From Nocardia mikamii NBRC 108933 (lineage in GTDB: Bacteria; Actinomycetota; Actinomycetes; Mycobacteriales; Mycobacteriaceae): a stretch of DNA of 64,000 bases. The translations under genes and the position numbers were made by a program. The notes below the pieces were generated by a model. That model was given only the letters and a program-made list of their open reading frames with translations, ran no database searches and was not told the origin of the DNA. The stretch lies in NCBI RefSeq assembly GCF_001613505.1, contig NZ_BDCM01000014.1, positions 186,001-250,000 of the forward strand. Direction: 5' to 3'. This document shows positions 28,121 to 37,649 of this stretch, piece by piece. Positions within the stretch are counted from its first letter, which is position 1; each line of letters opens with the position of its first letter.

Positions 28121-29221
28121 CTACCGGTGTCCGGTGACCGGATCGCGGCCCGGGTACACCCGCCCACGGAGGACGACGTACGCCGGGGCGTCGAGCGCGT
28201 CGCGACTCGACCGCGGGTCGGTGCGGTAGACGACGAAATCGGCCGGTGCGCCGTCCTCGATACCCGGTCGGCCGAGCCACTCCCGCGCCCGCCACGACGA
28301 CGCCGCCAGCGCCTCGTGCCGCGACAACCCCGCCCCGGCCAGCGCGTCGATCTCGTCGGCGATGCGGCCGTGCCGGATCGAACCGCCGGCGTCGGTCCCC
28401 GTGTAGATCGGCACCCCCGCCGCGTGGGCGTCGGCGACGGTGTCGCGGACCCGGCGGTGCAGATCGCGCATGTGGGCGGCGTAGACAGGGAATTTGGTCG
28501 CGCTGTCGGCGATATCGGGGAAGGTGTCGATGTTGACCAGGGTGGGCACCAGGGCGGTGCCGTGTTCGGCCATCATCTCGATGGTGTCGTCGGTGAGTCC
28601 GGTGCCGTGCTCGAGGCAGTCGATGCCGGCGTTGATCAGGCCGGGCAGCGCGTCCTCGCCGAAGACGTGCGCGGTGACACGGGCGCCTTCGCGGTGGGCG
28701 GCGTCGATGGCCTCCTTCAGGATCGCGTCGCTCCACAGCGGCCGCAGATCACCGGCGGACCGATCGATCCAGTCGCCGACGATCTTGACCCAGCCGTCGC
28801 CGAAGCGGGCCTGTTCGGCGACGATCTCGGGCAGGTCGCGCTCGTCGTCCAGTTCGATGCCCAGTTCGCGGATATACCGCTTGGGGCGGGCGATGTGGCG
28901 ACCGGCCCGGATGATCTTCGGCAGTTCATGGTGGTCGTCGATGAATCGGGTGTCGATCGGCGATCCGGCGTCGCGCAGCAGCAGCGCCCCCGCGTCGCGT
29001 TCCACCTCGGCCTGCGCGATCGCGCCCTCGCGGTCCTCGTGCCCGCCGCCGTAGCGAATGCCGACGTGACAGTGGGCGTCGACGAGGCCGGGCACGATCC
29101 ACCCTGTGTCACACAGGGTTTCGGCGTCACGCACCGGCTCGAACGAGATCACCCCGTCGCGAACCCACAGGTCGCGCACCTCGTCATCGGGAAGAACCAC
29201 CCCGCGCAGATGCATCCGCAT
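28121..29221 (-). CDS. Metal-dependent amidohydrolase
   Basis: A 366-residue amidohydrolase-superfamily protein. The first metal-binding motif is VDAHCHVGIRYGG near residue 50 (HxH); HVFGEDALPGLINAGIDCLEHGTGL near 190 and YTGTDAGGSIRHGRIADEI near 285 supply the later His and Asp ligands. The PGRDPVTG end closes the beta-sandwich. It corresponds in place to the amidohydrolase next to ffh in mycobacteria. Substrate unknown; cyclic amides or dipeptides are typical of the family. Confidence 0.88.
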   Translation of the reverse strand: MRMHLRGVVLPDDEVRDLWVRDGVISFEPVRDAETLCDTGWIVPGLVDAHCHVGIRYGGGHEDREGAIAQAEVERDAGALLLRDAGSPIDTRFIDDHHELPKIIRAGRHIARPKRYIRELGIELDDERDLPEIVAEQARFGDGWVKIVGDWIDRSAGDLRPLWSDAILKEAIDAAHREGARVTAHVFGEDALPGLINAGIDCLEHGTGLTDDTIEMMAEHGTALVPTLVNIDTFPDIADSATKFPVYAAHMRDLHRRVRDTVADAHAAGVPIYTGTDAGGSIRHGRIADEIDALAGAGLSRHEALAASSWRAREWLGRPGIEDGAPADFVVYRTDPRSSRDALDAPAYVVLRGRVYPGRDPVTGHR

Positions 29222-29316
29222 ACCGCCTCCTGACCCCGTCGCGAACCCGGTCTCGCCGTCGATGCCAACCTACCGCCGCCATCCACGGTATGTGTCCCGG
29301 CACCGCACCCCGGACA

Positions 29317-29352
29317 CGAAACGGGCGGCGCCCTCCGACGCCGCCCGTTTCG
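29317..29352. terminator. Terminator hairpin of ffh
   Basis: CGAAACGGGCGGCG (29317-29330) and CGCCGCCCGTTTCG (29339-29352) form a perfect 14-bp stem with an 8-base loop, five bases beyond the ffh stop. No clear T-tract. Confidence 0.8.
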
Positions 29353-29357
29353 CACAT

Positions 29358-30941
29358 TCAGTTCTTGGGGAACTTCAGCTTCGACAGATCGAATCCCTCG
29401 AGCCCCGGCGGCAATTCGTCCAGCCCCGCGGGCATATTCGACAGATCCGGCATCCCGGCGGCGGGCATCCCCGGCATTCCGCCCGGCAGACCCGGCATCC
29501 CCGGGAACCCTCCGCGCATCCCCTTCGGCGGGGTCGGGCCGCGTCCGCCCTTCTTGCCCTTCTTCCCCTTCTTGCCCTTGGCGTTGCGGCGCGCGCCCGG
29601 CAGGCCCATCTGGCGACCCATCGCGGCCATCATCTTGCGGGCTTCGAAGAAGCGGTCGACCAGCTGGTTCACGTCGGAGACGGTGACGCCGGAGCCGTTG
29701 GCGATGCGCAGGCGGCGGGAGGCGTTGATGATCTTCGGGTTGGCCCGCTCGGCGGGGGTCATACCGCGGATGATGGCCTGCACCCGGTCGAGTTGTTTGT
29801 CGTCGACCTGGGCCAGCACATCCTTCATCTGCCCCGCGCCCGGCAGCATGCCGAGCAGGTTGCCGATCGGGCCCATCTTGCGGATGGCCAGCATCTGGTC
29901 GAGGAAGTCCTCGAGGGTGAGTTCGCCGGAGCCGATCTTGCGGGCGGCCTCCTCGGCCTGCTGCTGGTCGTAGACCTGTTCGGCCTGTTCGATCAGGGTG
30001 AGCAGATCGCCCATGCCGAGGATGCGGCTCGACATGCGGTCGGGGTGGAAGACGTCGAAGTCCTCGAGCTTCTCACCGGTGGAGGCGAAGAGGATCGGGA
30101 CGCCGGTGACCTCGCGGACCGACAGCGCGGCGCCACCGCGGGCGTCACCGTCGAGCTTGGTGAGCACGACACCGGTGAAGCCGACGCCGTCGCGGAATGC
30201 CTCGGCGGTGCTGACGGCGTCCTGGCCGATCATGGCGTCGAGGACGAACAGCGTCTCGTCCGGGCGCACCGCGTCGCGGATGCCCGCGGCCTGACGCATC
30301 AACTCCTCGTCGATACCGAGGCGGCCCGCGGTGTCGACGATGACGATGTCGTAGTGCTTCTGCTTCGCTTCCTCGATGCCGGCCTCGGCGACGTGGATCG
30401 GATCGGCGGCGGTGACGCCCAGGGCGTTGTCGCCGCCGCCGATCGACGTCCCCGGATGCGGGGCGAACACCGGCACTCCGGCCCGTTCGCCGACCACCTG
30501 CAGCTGGGTGACGGCGCCCGGCCGCTGCAGGTCACAGGCCACCAGCAAGGGCGTATGCCCTTGGCCCTTCAGCCATTTCGCGAGCTTGCCCGCCAGCGTG
30601 GTCTTACCGGCGCCCTGCAGACCGGCGAGCATGACGACCGTGGGCGGATTCTTCGCGAACTGCAGGCGCCGGGTCTCGCCACCGAGGATGCCGATCAATT
30701 CCTCGTTGACGATCTTCACGACCTGCTGCGCGGGGTTCAGCGCGGCCGATACCTCGGCGCCCTTGGCGCGTTCCTTGACGCGGGCGATGAACTGCCGCAC
30801 GACCGGCAGCGCCACGTCGGCCTCGAGCAGGGCGAGCCGGATCTCGCGCGCGGTCGCGTCGATATCGGCCGGTGACAGACGCCCCTTGCCACGCAGATCC
30901 TTCAGGGCACCGGTCAACCGGTCGGAAAGGGATTCGAACAC
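29358..30941 (-). CDS. ffh: Signal recognition particle GTPase Ffh
   Basis: A 527-residue SRP54 homologue that targets nascent membrane proteins. The N domain MFESLSDRLTGALKDLRG is followed by the G domain with GLQGAGKTTLAGKLAKWL (P-loop), DLQRPGAVTQLQ, DTAGRLGIDEELM and TKLDGDARGG. The Met-rich M domain contains MTPAERANPKIINASRRLRIANGSG. The extreme C-terminus is extended by a Lys/Gly cluster and a Pro-Gly-Met-rich stretch (repeated PGMPG), longer than in E. coli but found in actinobacteria. It ends at a strong hairpin. Confidence 0.97.
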   Translation of the reverse strand: MFESLSDRLTGALKDLRGKGRLSPADIDATAREIRLALLEADVALPVVRQFIARVKERAKGAEVSAALNPAQQVVKIVNEELIGILGGETRRLQFAKNPPTVVMLAGLQGAGKTTLAGKLAKWLKGQGHTPLLVACDLQRPGAVTQLQVVGERAGVPVFAPHPGTSIGGGDNALGVTAADPIHVAEAGIEEAKQKHYDIVIVDTAGRLGIDEELMRQAAGIRDAVRPDETLFVLDAMIGQDAVSTAEAFRDGVGFTGVVLTKLDGDARGGAALSVREVTGVPILFASTGEKLEDFDVFHPDRMSSRILGMGDLLTLIEQAEQVYDQQQAEEAARKIGSGELTLEDFLDQMLAIRKMGPIGNLLGMLPGAGQMKDVLAQVDDKQLDRVQAIIRGMTPAERANPKIINASRRLRIANGSGVTVSDVNQLVDRFFEARKMMAAMGRQMGLPGARRNAKGKKGKKGKKGGRGPTPPKGMRGGFPGMPGLPGGMPGMPAAGMPDLSNMPAGLDELPPGLEGFDLSKLKFPKN

Positions 30942-31029
30942 CGATCGCGCTCCTGGTCTCGTCGAGGGACGTCACTCGGGTTACCAGGGTACGGGCAACT
31001 CCGCGATCGGTGGATTCGCCCTAGTCGAA

Positions 31030-31056
31030 GCCCCGCCGCCGACCGGGCGGCGGGGC
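31030..31056. terminator. Terminator hairpin between the hypothetical gene and ffh
   Basis: GCCCCGCCGCC and GGCGGCGGGGC form a perfect 11-bp stem with a 5-base loop, 18 bases beyond the stop of the upstream minus-strand gene. Confidence 0.75.
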
Positions 31057-31073
31057 CGTCACCGGCACTGCGA

Positions 31074-31385
31074 TCAGGACAGCGCGCTGTGCCGCGGCCG
31101 CGGGGCCCGGCTGAAGTCGTGCTGTTCGTAGGCCACCAGATAGACCGCCTCGCGGCCGGTCAGCCCCAGTGGCAGTGCCATGGCGTCCAGGGTCGCCCAG
31201 TCGGAGTCACCCGGTGTGCCGTCGACGAGCGCGCCGGCCAGTTTCATGGCCGCCACCGCCTGACCGCCGGTCAGCGTCCGGCCCGGAAGCCAGGAGACCA
31301 CCCAATGGTCGCCGCCGACGCAGCGAGCGATGTGGTGGGTCGAATCGCTGGTGATCATGGATGAGGACACGACTTCGTTTGCCAT
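31074..31385 (-). CDS. Small conserved hypothetical protein
   Basis: A 103-residue cytoplasmic protein with no signal peptide and no family recognised. Visible features: a Ser/Thr-rich start, WVVSWLPGRTLTGGQAVAAMKLA, LDAMALPLGLTGREAVYLVAYEQHD, and a basic Pro/Arg tail. The Trp/Gly pattern resembles small actinobacterial proteins of unknown role. The ATG follows GGGGAGCAGG. A strong hairpin follows the stop, so it is probably a single-gene transcript between glnD and ffh. Confidence 0.65.
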   Translation of the reverse strand: MANEVVSSSMITSDSTHHIARCVGGDHWVVSWLPGRTLTGGQAVAAMKLAGALVDGTPGDSDWATLDAMALPLGLTGREAVYLVAYEQHDFSRAPRPRHSALS

Positions 31386-31589
31386 CGACCTGCTCCCCTC
31401 AACGCACCCAACTCGCCGGACAGGTACAGCAACAGCTCGAACAGCTTGCGATCACGATCAACTTCACGATCTACACCGATCGTAGAGTGGCGGACATCAC
31501 ATCCAGCAGAGGTTGCAGCAACGATCTGGTTACCGCATTACGGACCGAACGACCAGATTGGCCCGATAACCGGCGGGAGGTTGGTAAAC

Positions 31590-34028
31590 CTAACCGGCAT
31601 CGGCGCCAGTGTCCGTTTCGCTCGGTTTCTTCGGCTCCTGATGCGGGACGACCCCCAACAGCGCCGCCTCGATGGCACGGCGCCGCTGCGGAGTGTCACC
31701 CTCACCCAGACCGAGGCCGAACGAGTCGACCACCACCGAGCCCATCGTGTCCGCTTTCGCCCACCGCACATCCGCGCCCTGGTCGGCCAGCGCCGCGGCC
31801 AACCGGCTGAGCAGGCCGATGCGGTCCTCGGCGCGCAGTTCGAGCACCACCTCGCCGGGCCGGTCGACCTCGGTCCAGATCACCTTCGGCTGCGCCTGCG
31901 CGTACCGGCTGGTCCGAGCCGCCGCCTCGCGCTCCTTGTCCGCGAGGACGGAGGCCAGCTTCAGATCGCCGTTGATCGCGCGGATCAGCTCCTGGCGCAG
32001 CAGACCGGCGTCGGGCGGATTGCCGAAAGTCGGTGTCACCACGAAGGTGTCGATCGCGGTGTCTCCGGAAGCCGTCAACGTCGCGGAGAGCACCCGCAGG
32101 GAGTGCAGGGCGAGCACCCCGGCCGCCTCCGAGAGCAGACCCGGAGTATCGGGAGCCACGACCGTGACGGTATGGATGTAGCGCCCGTCGCCGGGCGCCA
32201 ATTCCACGTGCACGCCACCGGCCGCGACCTTGTCCATGACAGCCGCGTCGACCACCGTCGGCGTGGGCGAAACCCGTTGCGGTGCGGGCTCTCCCGCCAT
32301 CGCGGCGTGGCCGCGGCGCACGAGTTCCCCGATCAGGGACGCCTTCCACTCCCCCCACACACCCGGACCGGTCGCCAGCGAATCGGCCTCGGCGAGGGTG
32401 TGCAGCAGATCCAGCAGCTGCTGGTCACCGCCCAACGCGTCGACCACGCGGGCGGCGGTCGCCGGATCATCGAGATCGCGCCGGGTCGCCGTCTCGGGCA
32501 GCAGCAGATGATGCCGCACGATCGTCGCCAGGCTGCGCACATCGTCGGGCCACAGACCCAGCCGATGACCGATCCGGTCGGCCAGTTCGGCACCCACCAC
32601 GCTGTGATCCTCGGTGCGGCCCTTGCCGATATCGTGTAGCAACGCTCCGAGCAGTAGCAGATCCGGCCGGGCGACCCGGGTGCTCAGCGCACTGGCGTAG
32701 GCGACGGTCTCGACCAGGTGGCGGTCGACGGTCCAGGTGTGCACGGCATCGCGCGGCGGCAGGTCACGCACCGCCCCCCATTCCGGAAACAGCCTGCCCC
32801 ACAAGCCCGTCCGATCCAGTGCCTCCACCGCGTCGATGGTGTTGCGGCCGGCGCCGAGCAGCACCAGCAGATCGTTGAGCGCCTCACGCGGCCACGGTTC
32901 GCGCAGTTCCGGGGCGTCCTCGGACAGGCGATTGAGGGTGGTTGCCGACATCGGCAGGCCGGTGCGCGCCGAGGCGGCGGCGACCCGCAGGATCAGGCCG
33001 GGATCGCGCTGCGGCCGTGCGTCGCGGGCCAGCACCACCTCGCCGGCGTGTTCGACGACGCCCTCGTCGAGCGGGCGGCGAACGGGCAGACGCCGCAGCC
33101 GGGCCAGGCCGCGACGCGGCAGCGCGTTGCCGGCGGTGCGCAGGCCGACGTCGACCGAATAGACGACCGTGCGCGCCGCGTCGCTGAGCGTACGTGCCAG
33201 ATCGAATCGATCGCCGATGCGCAGCGCGGCGCCGATTTCGTCCGCGTCCTGGGCGCGCAGCTGATCACGGGACCGCCCGGCCACCCGATGCAGTTCGGTC
33301 CGCACGTCGAGCAGCCGGCGATGGGCGGCCTCGAGACCGCCGCCGGGAACGTCGGGGCCCAGGCCGGGCATGGCGTCGGTCAGCTGGGCGATGGACAGGG
33401 CGTCGAGCAACTGGATATCGCGCAGCCCACCGCGACCGCTCTTGAGGTCGGGCTCGGCCCGATGCGCGATCTCGCCGTTGCGCTTCCATCGCGCGTGCGC
33501 CTGTTCCACCAATTCACCGAAGCGAGAACGGATTCCGGTCCGCCATTCGCGGCGCACGCCACCGATGAGCAGATTGCTCAGTTCCGCGTCGCCGACGATG
33601 TGGCGGGCATCGAGCATGCCGAGCGCGGCGGTGAGATCGTCGGCGGCCACCCGCAGCGCCTGCGGCACGGTCCGCACGCTGTGATCCAGTTTGATGTGGG
33701 CGTCCCACAGCGGATACCAGAGCCGATCGGCGACCTCGGCGACCCGCGCGGGATCGACGTCGTCGTGCAGCAGCACCAGATCCAGATCGGAATACGGCAG
33801 CATCTCGCGCCGGCCCAGTCCGCCGACCGCCACCACGGCCAGCCCGCTGTCGTCGGTGATACCCAGCTCCGCGCCCTTGGTGGTCAACCACAGCTCGTGC
33901 AGGTCGACCAGCGCCTGCCGCAGCGCCTCGGCGCTCAGCCGCGGGCGCCGGGGATCACCACCGTCGAGCAGTTGATCTCGTGCGGCCACCAGATCCTTGG
34001 CGCCCTGGGACAATTCGTCTGCACTCAT
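31590..34028 (-). CDS. glnD: [Protein-PII] uridylyltransferase/adenylyltransferase
   Basis: An 812-residue bifunctional nitrogen sensor that modifies PII; in actinobacteria the modification is adenylylation. The nucleotidyltransferase motif is VGGLGRREMLPYSDLDLVLLHD near residue 76. An HD domain carries LLLGALLHDIGKGRTEDHSV near 470. Two ACT domains form the C-terminus (HTVTVVAPDTPGLLSEAAGVL and LRAEDRIGLLSRLAAAL). The start MSADELSQGAKD is chosen over a longer frame. Last gene of the amt-glnB-glnD operon, 81 bases after glnB with a hairpin in the gap. Confidence 0.95.
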   Translation of the reverse strand: MSADELSQGAKDLVAARDQLLDGGDPRRPRLSAEALRQALVDLHELWLTTKGAELGITDDSGLAVVAVGGLGRREMLPYSDLDLVLLHDDVDPARVAEVADRLWYPLWDAHIKLDHSVRTVPQALRVAADDLTAALGMLDARHIVGDAELSNLLIGGVRREWRTGIRSRFGELVEQAHARWKRNGEIAHRAEPDLKSGRGGLRDIQLLDALSIAQLTDAMPGLGPDVPGGGLEAAHRRLLDVRTELHRVAGRSRDQLRAQDADEIGAALRIGDRFDLARTLSDAARTVVYSVDVGLRTAGNALPRRGLARLRRLPVRRPLDEGVVEHAGEVVLARDARPQRDPGLILRVAAASARTGLPMSATTLNRLSEDAPELREPWPREALNDLLVLLGAGRNTIDAVEALDRTGLWGRLFPEWGAVRDLPPRDAVHTWTVDRHLVETVAYASALSTRVARPDLLLLGALLHDIGKGRTEDHSVVGAELADRIGHRLGLWPDDVRSLATIVRHHLLLPETATRRDLDDPATAARVVDALGGDQQLLDLLHTLAEADSLATGPGVWGEWKASLIGELVRRGHAAMAGEPAPQRVSPTPTVVDAAVMDKVAAGGVHVELAPGDGRYIHTVTVVAPDTPGLLSEAAGVLALHSLRVLSATLTASGDTAIDTFVVTPTFGNPPDAGLLRQELIRAINGDLKLASVLADKEREAAARTSRYAQAQPKVIWTEVDRPGEVVLELRAEDRIGLLSRLAAALADQGADVRWAKADTMGSVVVDSFGLGLGEGDTPQRRRAIEAALLGVVPHQEPKKPSETDTGADAG

Positions 34029-34052
34029 ACCCGCAACCACCGCCCGTTCATG

Positions 34053-34096
34053 CGGGCAGCCCCGTCCCCGGCCGGTGCCAGGAGCGGGGCTGCCCG
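34053..34096 (-). terminator. Intercistronic hairpin between glnB and glnD
   Basis: CGGGCAGCCCCG (34053-34064) and CGGGGCTGCCCG (34085-34096) pair perfectly over 12 bp around a 20-base loop. It may attenuate transcription into glnD or act as a processing site. Confidence 0.55.
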
Positions 34097-34109
34097 AATC
34101 CTTCATCTC

Positions 34110-34448
34110 CTATAGTGCGTCGGCACCGCGTTCACCGGTTCGGACCCGGATCACCGATTCGACCGGGGTCACCCAGACCTTGCCGTCACCGATCTTGCCG
34201 GTGCGCGCGGCCTCGACGATCACCTCGACGACCTTCTCGACCGAGGCGTCGTCGACGACGACCTCGACCCGCACCTTGGGCACGAAATCGACCGAGTACT
34301 CCGCGCCGCGGTAAACCTCGGTGTGCCCCTTCTGACGGCCGTACCCCTGGACTTCGCTGACCGTCATTCCCAGCACACCGGCCTGCTCGAGCCCGGACTT
34401 GACGTCCTCGAGTGTGAACGGTTTGACGATTGCAGTGATCAGTTTCAT
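34110..34448 (-). CDS. glnB: Nitrogen regulatory protein PII
   Basis: A 112-residue PII signalling protein (GlnB/GlnK). The T-loop GHTEVYRGAEYSVDF carries Tyr51, the modified residue. The B-loop TGKIGDGKVWVTPVE and C-loop VIRVRTGERGADAL are complete. It binds ATP, ADP and 2-oxoglutarate and gates the ammonium channel AmtB. The start MKLITAIVKPFTLEDVK follows GGAGGCATGACGCA; it lies 4 bases beyond the amt stop. Linkage to amt suggests the GlnK-type role. Confidence 0.97.
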   Translation of the reverse strand: MKLITAIVKPFTLEDVKSGLEQAGVLGMTVSEVQGYGRQKGHTEVYRGAEYSVDFVPKVRVEVVVDDASVEKVVEVIVEAARTGKIGDGKVWVTPVESVIRVRTGERGADAL

Positions 34449-34452
34449 TGCG

Positions 34453-35847
34453 TCATGCCTCCTTGACGGCGGTACGTGCCGTGCCACCCACAGCAGCGAA
34501 ATCGTATGACGTCTCCGCGTGCTCCGACTCGTCCATGCCCTTGAACTCGTCTTCCTCGGAAGCACGAATGCCGATCGTGTACTTGATGATCAGCCCCAGA
34601 ATCAGCGAGACGACGAAGGAGAACGCCAGCACGGTGAAGGCACCGACGGCCTGCTTGCCGAGCTGATCGAAACCGCCGCCGTAGAACAATCCCTTCGCAC
34701 CGCCGGCGCCCGCACCCGATTCCGGGGTGAGGAACAGACCGATCAGCAGCGTACCGACCACACCACCGACCAGGTGCACGCCGACCACGTCGAGCGAGTC
34801 GTCGAAACCGAGTTTGAACTTCAGGCCGACCGCCAGCGCGCACAGCACGCCGGCCACCGCGCCGATCACCAGCGCGCCGAGCACGTTCACCGACGAGCAC
34901 GACGGGGTGATCGCGACCAGGCCCGCGACGATGCCCGAGGCGGCGCCGAGGCTGGTGGGTTTGCCGTCGCGGAACTTCTCCACGACCAGCCAGCCGAGCA
35001 TCGCGGCGCAGGTGGCGAAGGTGGTGGTCAGGAAGGTCGAACCGGCCAGGCCGTTGGAGCTCACCGAGGAACCGGCGTTGAAGCCGAACCAGCCGAACCA
35101 CAGCAGACCGGCGCCGAGCATGACGAAGGGCAGGTTGTGCGGGCGCATCGGCGTCTTCGGCCAGCCCTTGCGCTTGCCGAGCACCAGGCACAGGGCCAGG
35201 CCCGCGGCACCGGCGTTGATGTGCACCGCGGTACCACCGGCGAAGTCGATGGCCTGCAGTTTGTTCGCGATCCAGCCGCCGTGGTGGACGATGTTGCCCG
35301 CGGCGTCCTTGACGTCGAAGTCGAACACCCAGTGCGCGACCGGGAAGTAGACGATGGTCGACCACGCGATCGAGAAGACCACCCACGCACGGAACTTCAT
35401 GCGGTCGGCGACCGCACCCGAGATCAGAGCCACGGTGATGATGGCGAACATCAGCTGGAAGGCCACGAACACCGTCATCGGGATGGTGCCGGCCAGCGGG
35501 ATGTTCACCTGATCCACCGCCGACGCACCGGTCGAGGGGTCCGCCGGGCTGGCCTTGACGGCATTGGTGCCGATCAGCCCCTTGAGCCCGAAGAACTGGG
35601 CGGGGTTGCCGATCAGGCCGAGTTTGTTGTCGCCGAATGCCTCGGAAAAGCCGTAGAGCGACCACAGCACGCCGACGACGCCCATCGCGCTGATGCTCAT
35701 CATGATCATGTTGAGCACGTTCTTCGAGCGGACCATGCCGCCATAGAAGAACGCCAGCCCTGGGGTCATCAGCAAAACGAGCGCGGAGCTCGCCAGCATC
35801 CATGCGGTGTCGCCGGTGTCGGGCACACCGAGCAAGGGATACGCCAC
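34453..35847 (-). CDS. amt: Ammonium transporter
   Basis: A 464-residue Amt/MEP channel with eleven membrane helices. Recognisable segments: TPGLAFFYGGMVRSKNVLNMIMMS, DFAGGTAVHINAGAAGLALCLVLGKRKG (signature and twin-His region), GWFGFNAGSS and SGIVAGLVAITPSC. The GTG at 35847 is the likely initiator because AGGAGG lies 6 bases upstream; the in-frame ATG five codons earlier overlaps that site. It heads the amt-glnB-glnD nitrogen operon and has a GlnR-like box upstream. Confidence 0.96.
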   Translation of the reverse strand: MAYPLLGVPDTGDTAWMLASSALVLLMTPGLAFFYGGMVRSKNVLNMIMMSISAMGVVGVLWSLYGFSEAFGDNKLGLIGNPAQFFGLKGLIGTNAVKASPADPSTGASAVDQVNIPLAGTIPMTVFVAFQLMFAIITVALISGAVADRMKFRAWVVFSIAWSTIVYFPVAHWVFDFDVKDAAGNIVHHGGWIANKLQAIDFAGGTAVHINAGAAGLALCLVLGKRKGWPKTPMRPHNLPFVMLGAGLLWFGWFGFNAGSSVSSNGLAGSTFLTTTFATCAAMLGWLVVEKFRDGKPTSLGAASGIVAGLVAITPSCSSVNVLGALVIGAVAGVLCALAVGLKFKLGFDDSLDVVGVHLVGGVVGTLLIGLFLTPESGAGAGGAKGLFYGGGFDQLGKQAVGAFTVLAFSFVVSLILGLIIKYTIGIRASEEDEFKGMDESEHAETSYDFAAVGGTARTAVKEA

Positions 35848-35973
35848 CTTGTTCCTCCTCATCTCGGGCCCGGCCGAAACTGCGGCAAACGAGCCTGCAC
35901 AGAAGGGTCGCGATCTGGTGTTTCATCCGTGCCGCCGCGATGTTTCGCATGCGTGAACGGATCCGCTTGCTGT

Positions 35974-35989
35974 GTTGCTACCAGGTTTC
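35974..35989 (-). promoter_or_regulatory. GlnR-like box upstream of amt
   Basis: On the minus strand GAAAC-N6-GCAAC, fitting the AC-N9-AC core of mycobacterial GlnR sites. It lies about 127 bases upstream of the amt start, where GlnR activates the amt-glnB-glnD operon in related species. Confidence 0.5.
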
Positions 35990-36068
35990 AGCGCGCGCAC
36001 AGCGCATGCCGGCGCACCGTGAGGACCGTGTCGAAATGAGGAGGAACTGCCGTTTTCGCTGCTCGCCG

Positions 36069-37649
36069 CTACCCGAGGAGGGCGTCGACGAATGCGGATG
36101 GTTCGAAGGGGGCCAGATCGTCGGCGCCCTCGCCGAGGCCGACCAGTTTCACCGGCACGCCGAGCTCGTGCTGCACCTGGAAGACGATGCCGCCCTTGGC
36201 GGTGCCGTCGAGTTTGGTGAGTACCACCCCGGTGATGTCGACGACCTCCGCGAAGACCCGGGCCTGCGTGAGGCCGTTCTGCCCGACGGTCGCGTCGAGC
36301 ACCAGCAGGACCTCGTCGACGGCGGCCTTCTTCTCCACCACGCGCTTGACCTTGCCCAGCTCGTCCATCAGGCCGGTCTTGGTGTGCAGGCGGCCCGCGG
36401 TGTCGACCAGGACCGCGTCGACACCCTCGTCGATGCCGGTGCTGACCGCGTCGAAGGCGACCGATGCCGGATCGGCCCCCTCGCGGCCGCGGACCGTATC
36501 GGCGCCGACCCGCTCACCCCAGGTCTGCAACTGGTCGGCGGCGGCGGCGCGGAAGGTGTCGGCGGCGCCGAGCAACACGCGCCGGCCGTCGGCGACCAGG
36601 ACGCGCGCCAGTTTGCCCGTCGTGGTGGTCTTCCCGGTGCCGTTCACGCCGACGACCAGCAGGATCGATGGATGGTCGGCATGCGGCAGCGCGCGGATCG
36701 CGCGATCCAGGTCCGGGCGCAGGGCCTCGATCAGCACATCCCGCAGCACCTGTCGCGCCTGCTCGGCGGTGCGCACGCTGCGCGCGGCCATTTCCTCGCG
36801 CAGTCGCTCGACCACGGTCGTCGTGACCGAGGTGCCGAGGTCGGCCATGACCAGGGTGTCCTCGATCTCTTCCCACGAGTCCTCGTCGAGGTCACCGCCG
36901 CCGAGCAGGCCGAGCAGGCTCTTGCCGACCGCGTTCTGCGACCGCGAGAGCCGCCCGCGCAGGCGGGTCAGGCGGCCGGCGGTGGGTTCGATCTCCTCCA
37001 CCGGGGTGGGCTGGGGCGCCGGGGCGGTGGGGGTCGGGGCTGTCGGAGTAGGCGCGGTAGGAGTAGGGGCGGTCGGGGCGCTCGGCGCCGTGGCCGGAGC
37101 CGAATCCACCGGGGCGGATTCGGGTGTCTCGACGGGGGTGGGCGTGACCGCGGTGGCGCCGTCGGTCGAGGGCGGCGCGGCGGGAGCTTCGGCCGGCGCT
37201 TCCGGCGCGGCCACGCCGTCGCCGGGGGTTCGGGTCGTTTCCGGTTCGACGGTCGGCGCGGTCGCGGTCGCGCCGTCCGCCGGGCGATCGGCGAGGGTAT
37301 CCGGTTCCGGCAACCGTACGTCGGTGATGGTCCGGCGCACCGAGTCGCGCGGGATGGCGGCGTCGTCGCCGACGTGCGGCTGCCCCTCGTCGTCGGTGCG
37401 TTCGATCGGGACCGGTTCGGGGCGCGGTGGGGTCAGCGTGCCGGAGCCCGCATCGCCTCGACTGAAGTTGAAGCCACCCGCTGCGGTGTATCCGCCCGAC
37501 CGGTCGGTCAGCTGCTTGTCCTGCTCCTCCGCCGGGGCGATGCTCACTCGGCGGCGCTTGTACAGGACGAATCCGGCAACGAACGCCACCAGTAGTACGG
37601 CGACGATCGCGGCGATCAGAATCCAGGCTTGCGCAGTCACGACTCCCAT
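36069..37649 (-). CDS. ftsY: Signal recognition particle receptor FtsY
   Basis: A 526-residue SRP receptor GTPase. It starts with a membrane helix (about residues 6-28, TAQAWILIAAIVAVLLVAFV) and then a Pro/Thr/Ala-rich acidic linker of about 180 residues that includes five TAPTP-type repeats. The NG domain has GVNGTGKTTTTGKLA (P-loop), GAADTFRAAAADQLQTWGERVG, DTAGRLHTKTGLMDEL and TKLDGTAKGG. The N-terminal transmembrane anchor is usual in actinobacteria. In mycobacteria smc is the next gene upstream; here an accessory block separates them. Confidence 0.97.
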   Translation of the reverse strand: MGVVTAQAWILIAAIVAVLLVAFVAGFVLYKRRRVSIAPAEEQDKQLTDRSGGYTAAGGFNFSRGDAGSGTLTPPRPEPVPIERTDDEGQPHVGDDAAIPRDSVRRTITDVRLPEPDTLADRPADGATATAPTVEPETTRTPGDGVAAPEAPAEAPAAPPSTDGATAVTPTPVETPESAPVDSAPATAPSAPTAPTPTAPTPTAPTPTAPAPQPTPVEEIEPTAGRLTRLRGRLSRSQNAVGKSLLGLLGGGDLDEDSWEEIEDTLVMADLGTSVTTTVVERLREEMAARSVRTAEQARQVLRDVLIEALRPDLDRAIRALPHADHPSILLVVGVNGTGKTTTTGKLARVLVADGRRVLLGAADTFRAAAADQLQTWGERVGADTVRGREGADPASVAFDAVSTGIDEGVDAVLVDTAGRLHTKTGLMDELGKVKRVVEKKAAVDEVLLVLDATVGQNGLTQARVFAEVVDITGVVLTKLDGTAKGGIVFQVQHELGVPVKLVGLGEGADDLAPFEPSAFVDALLG

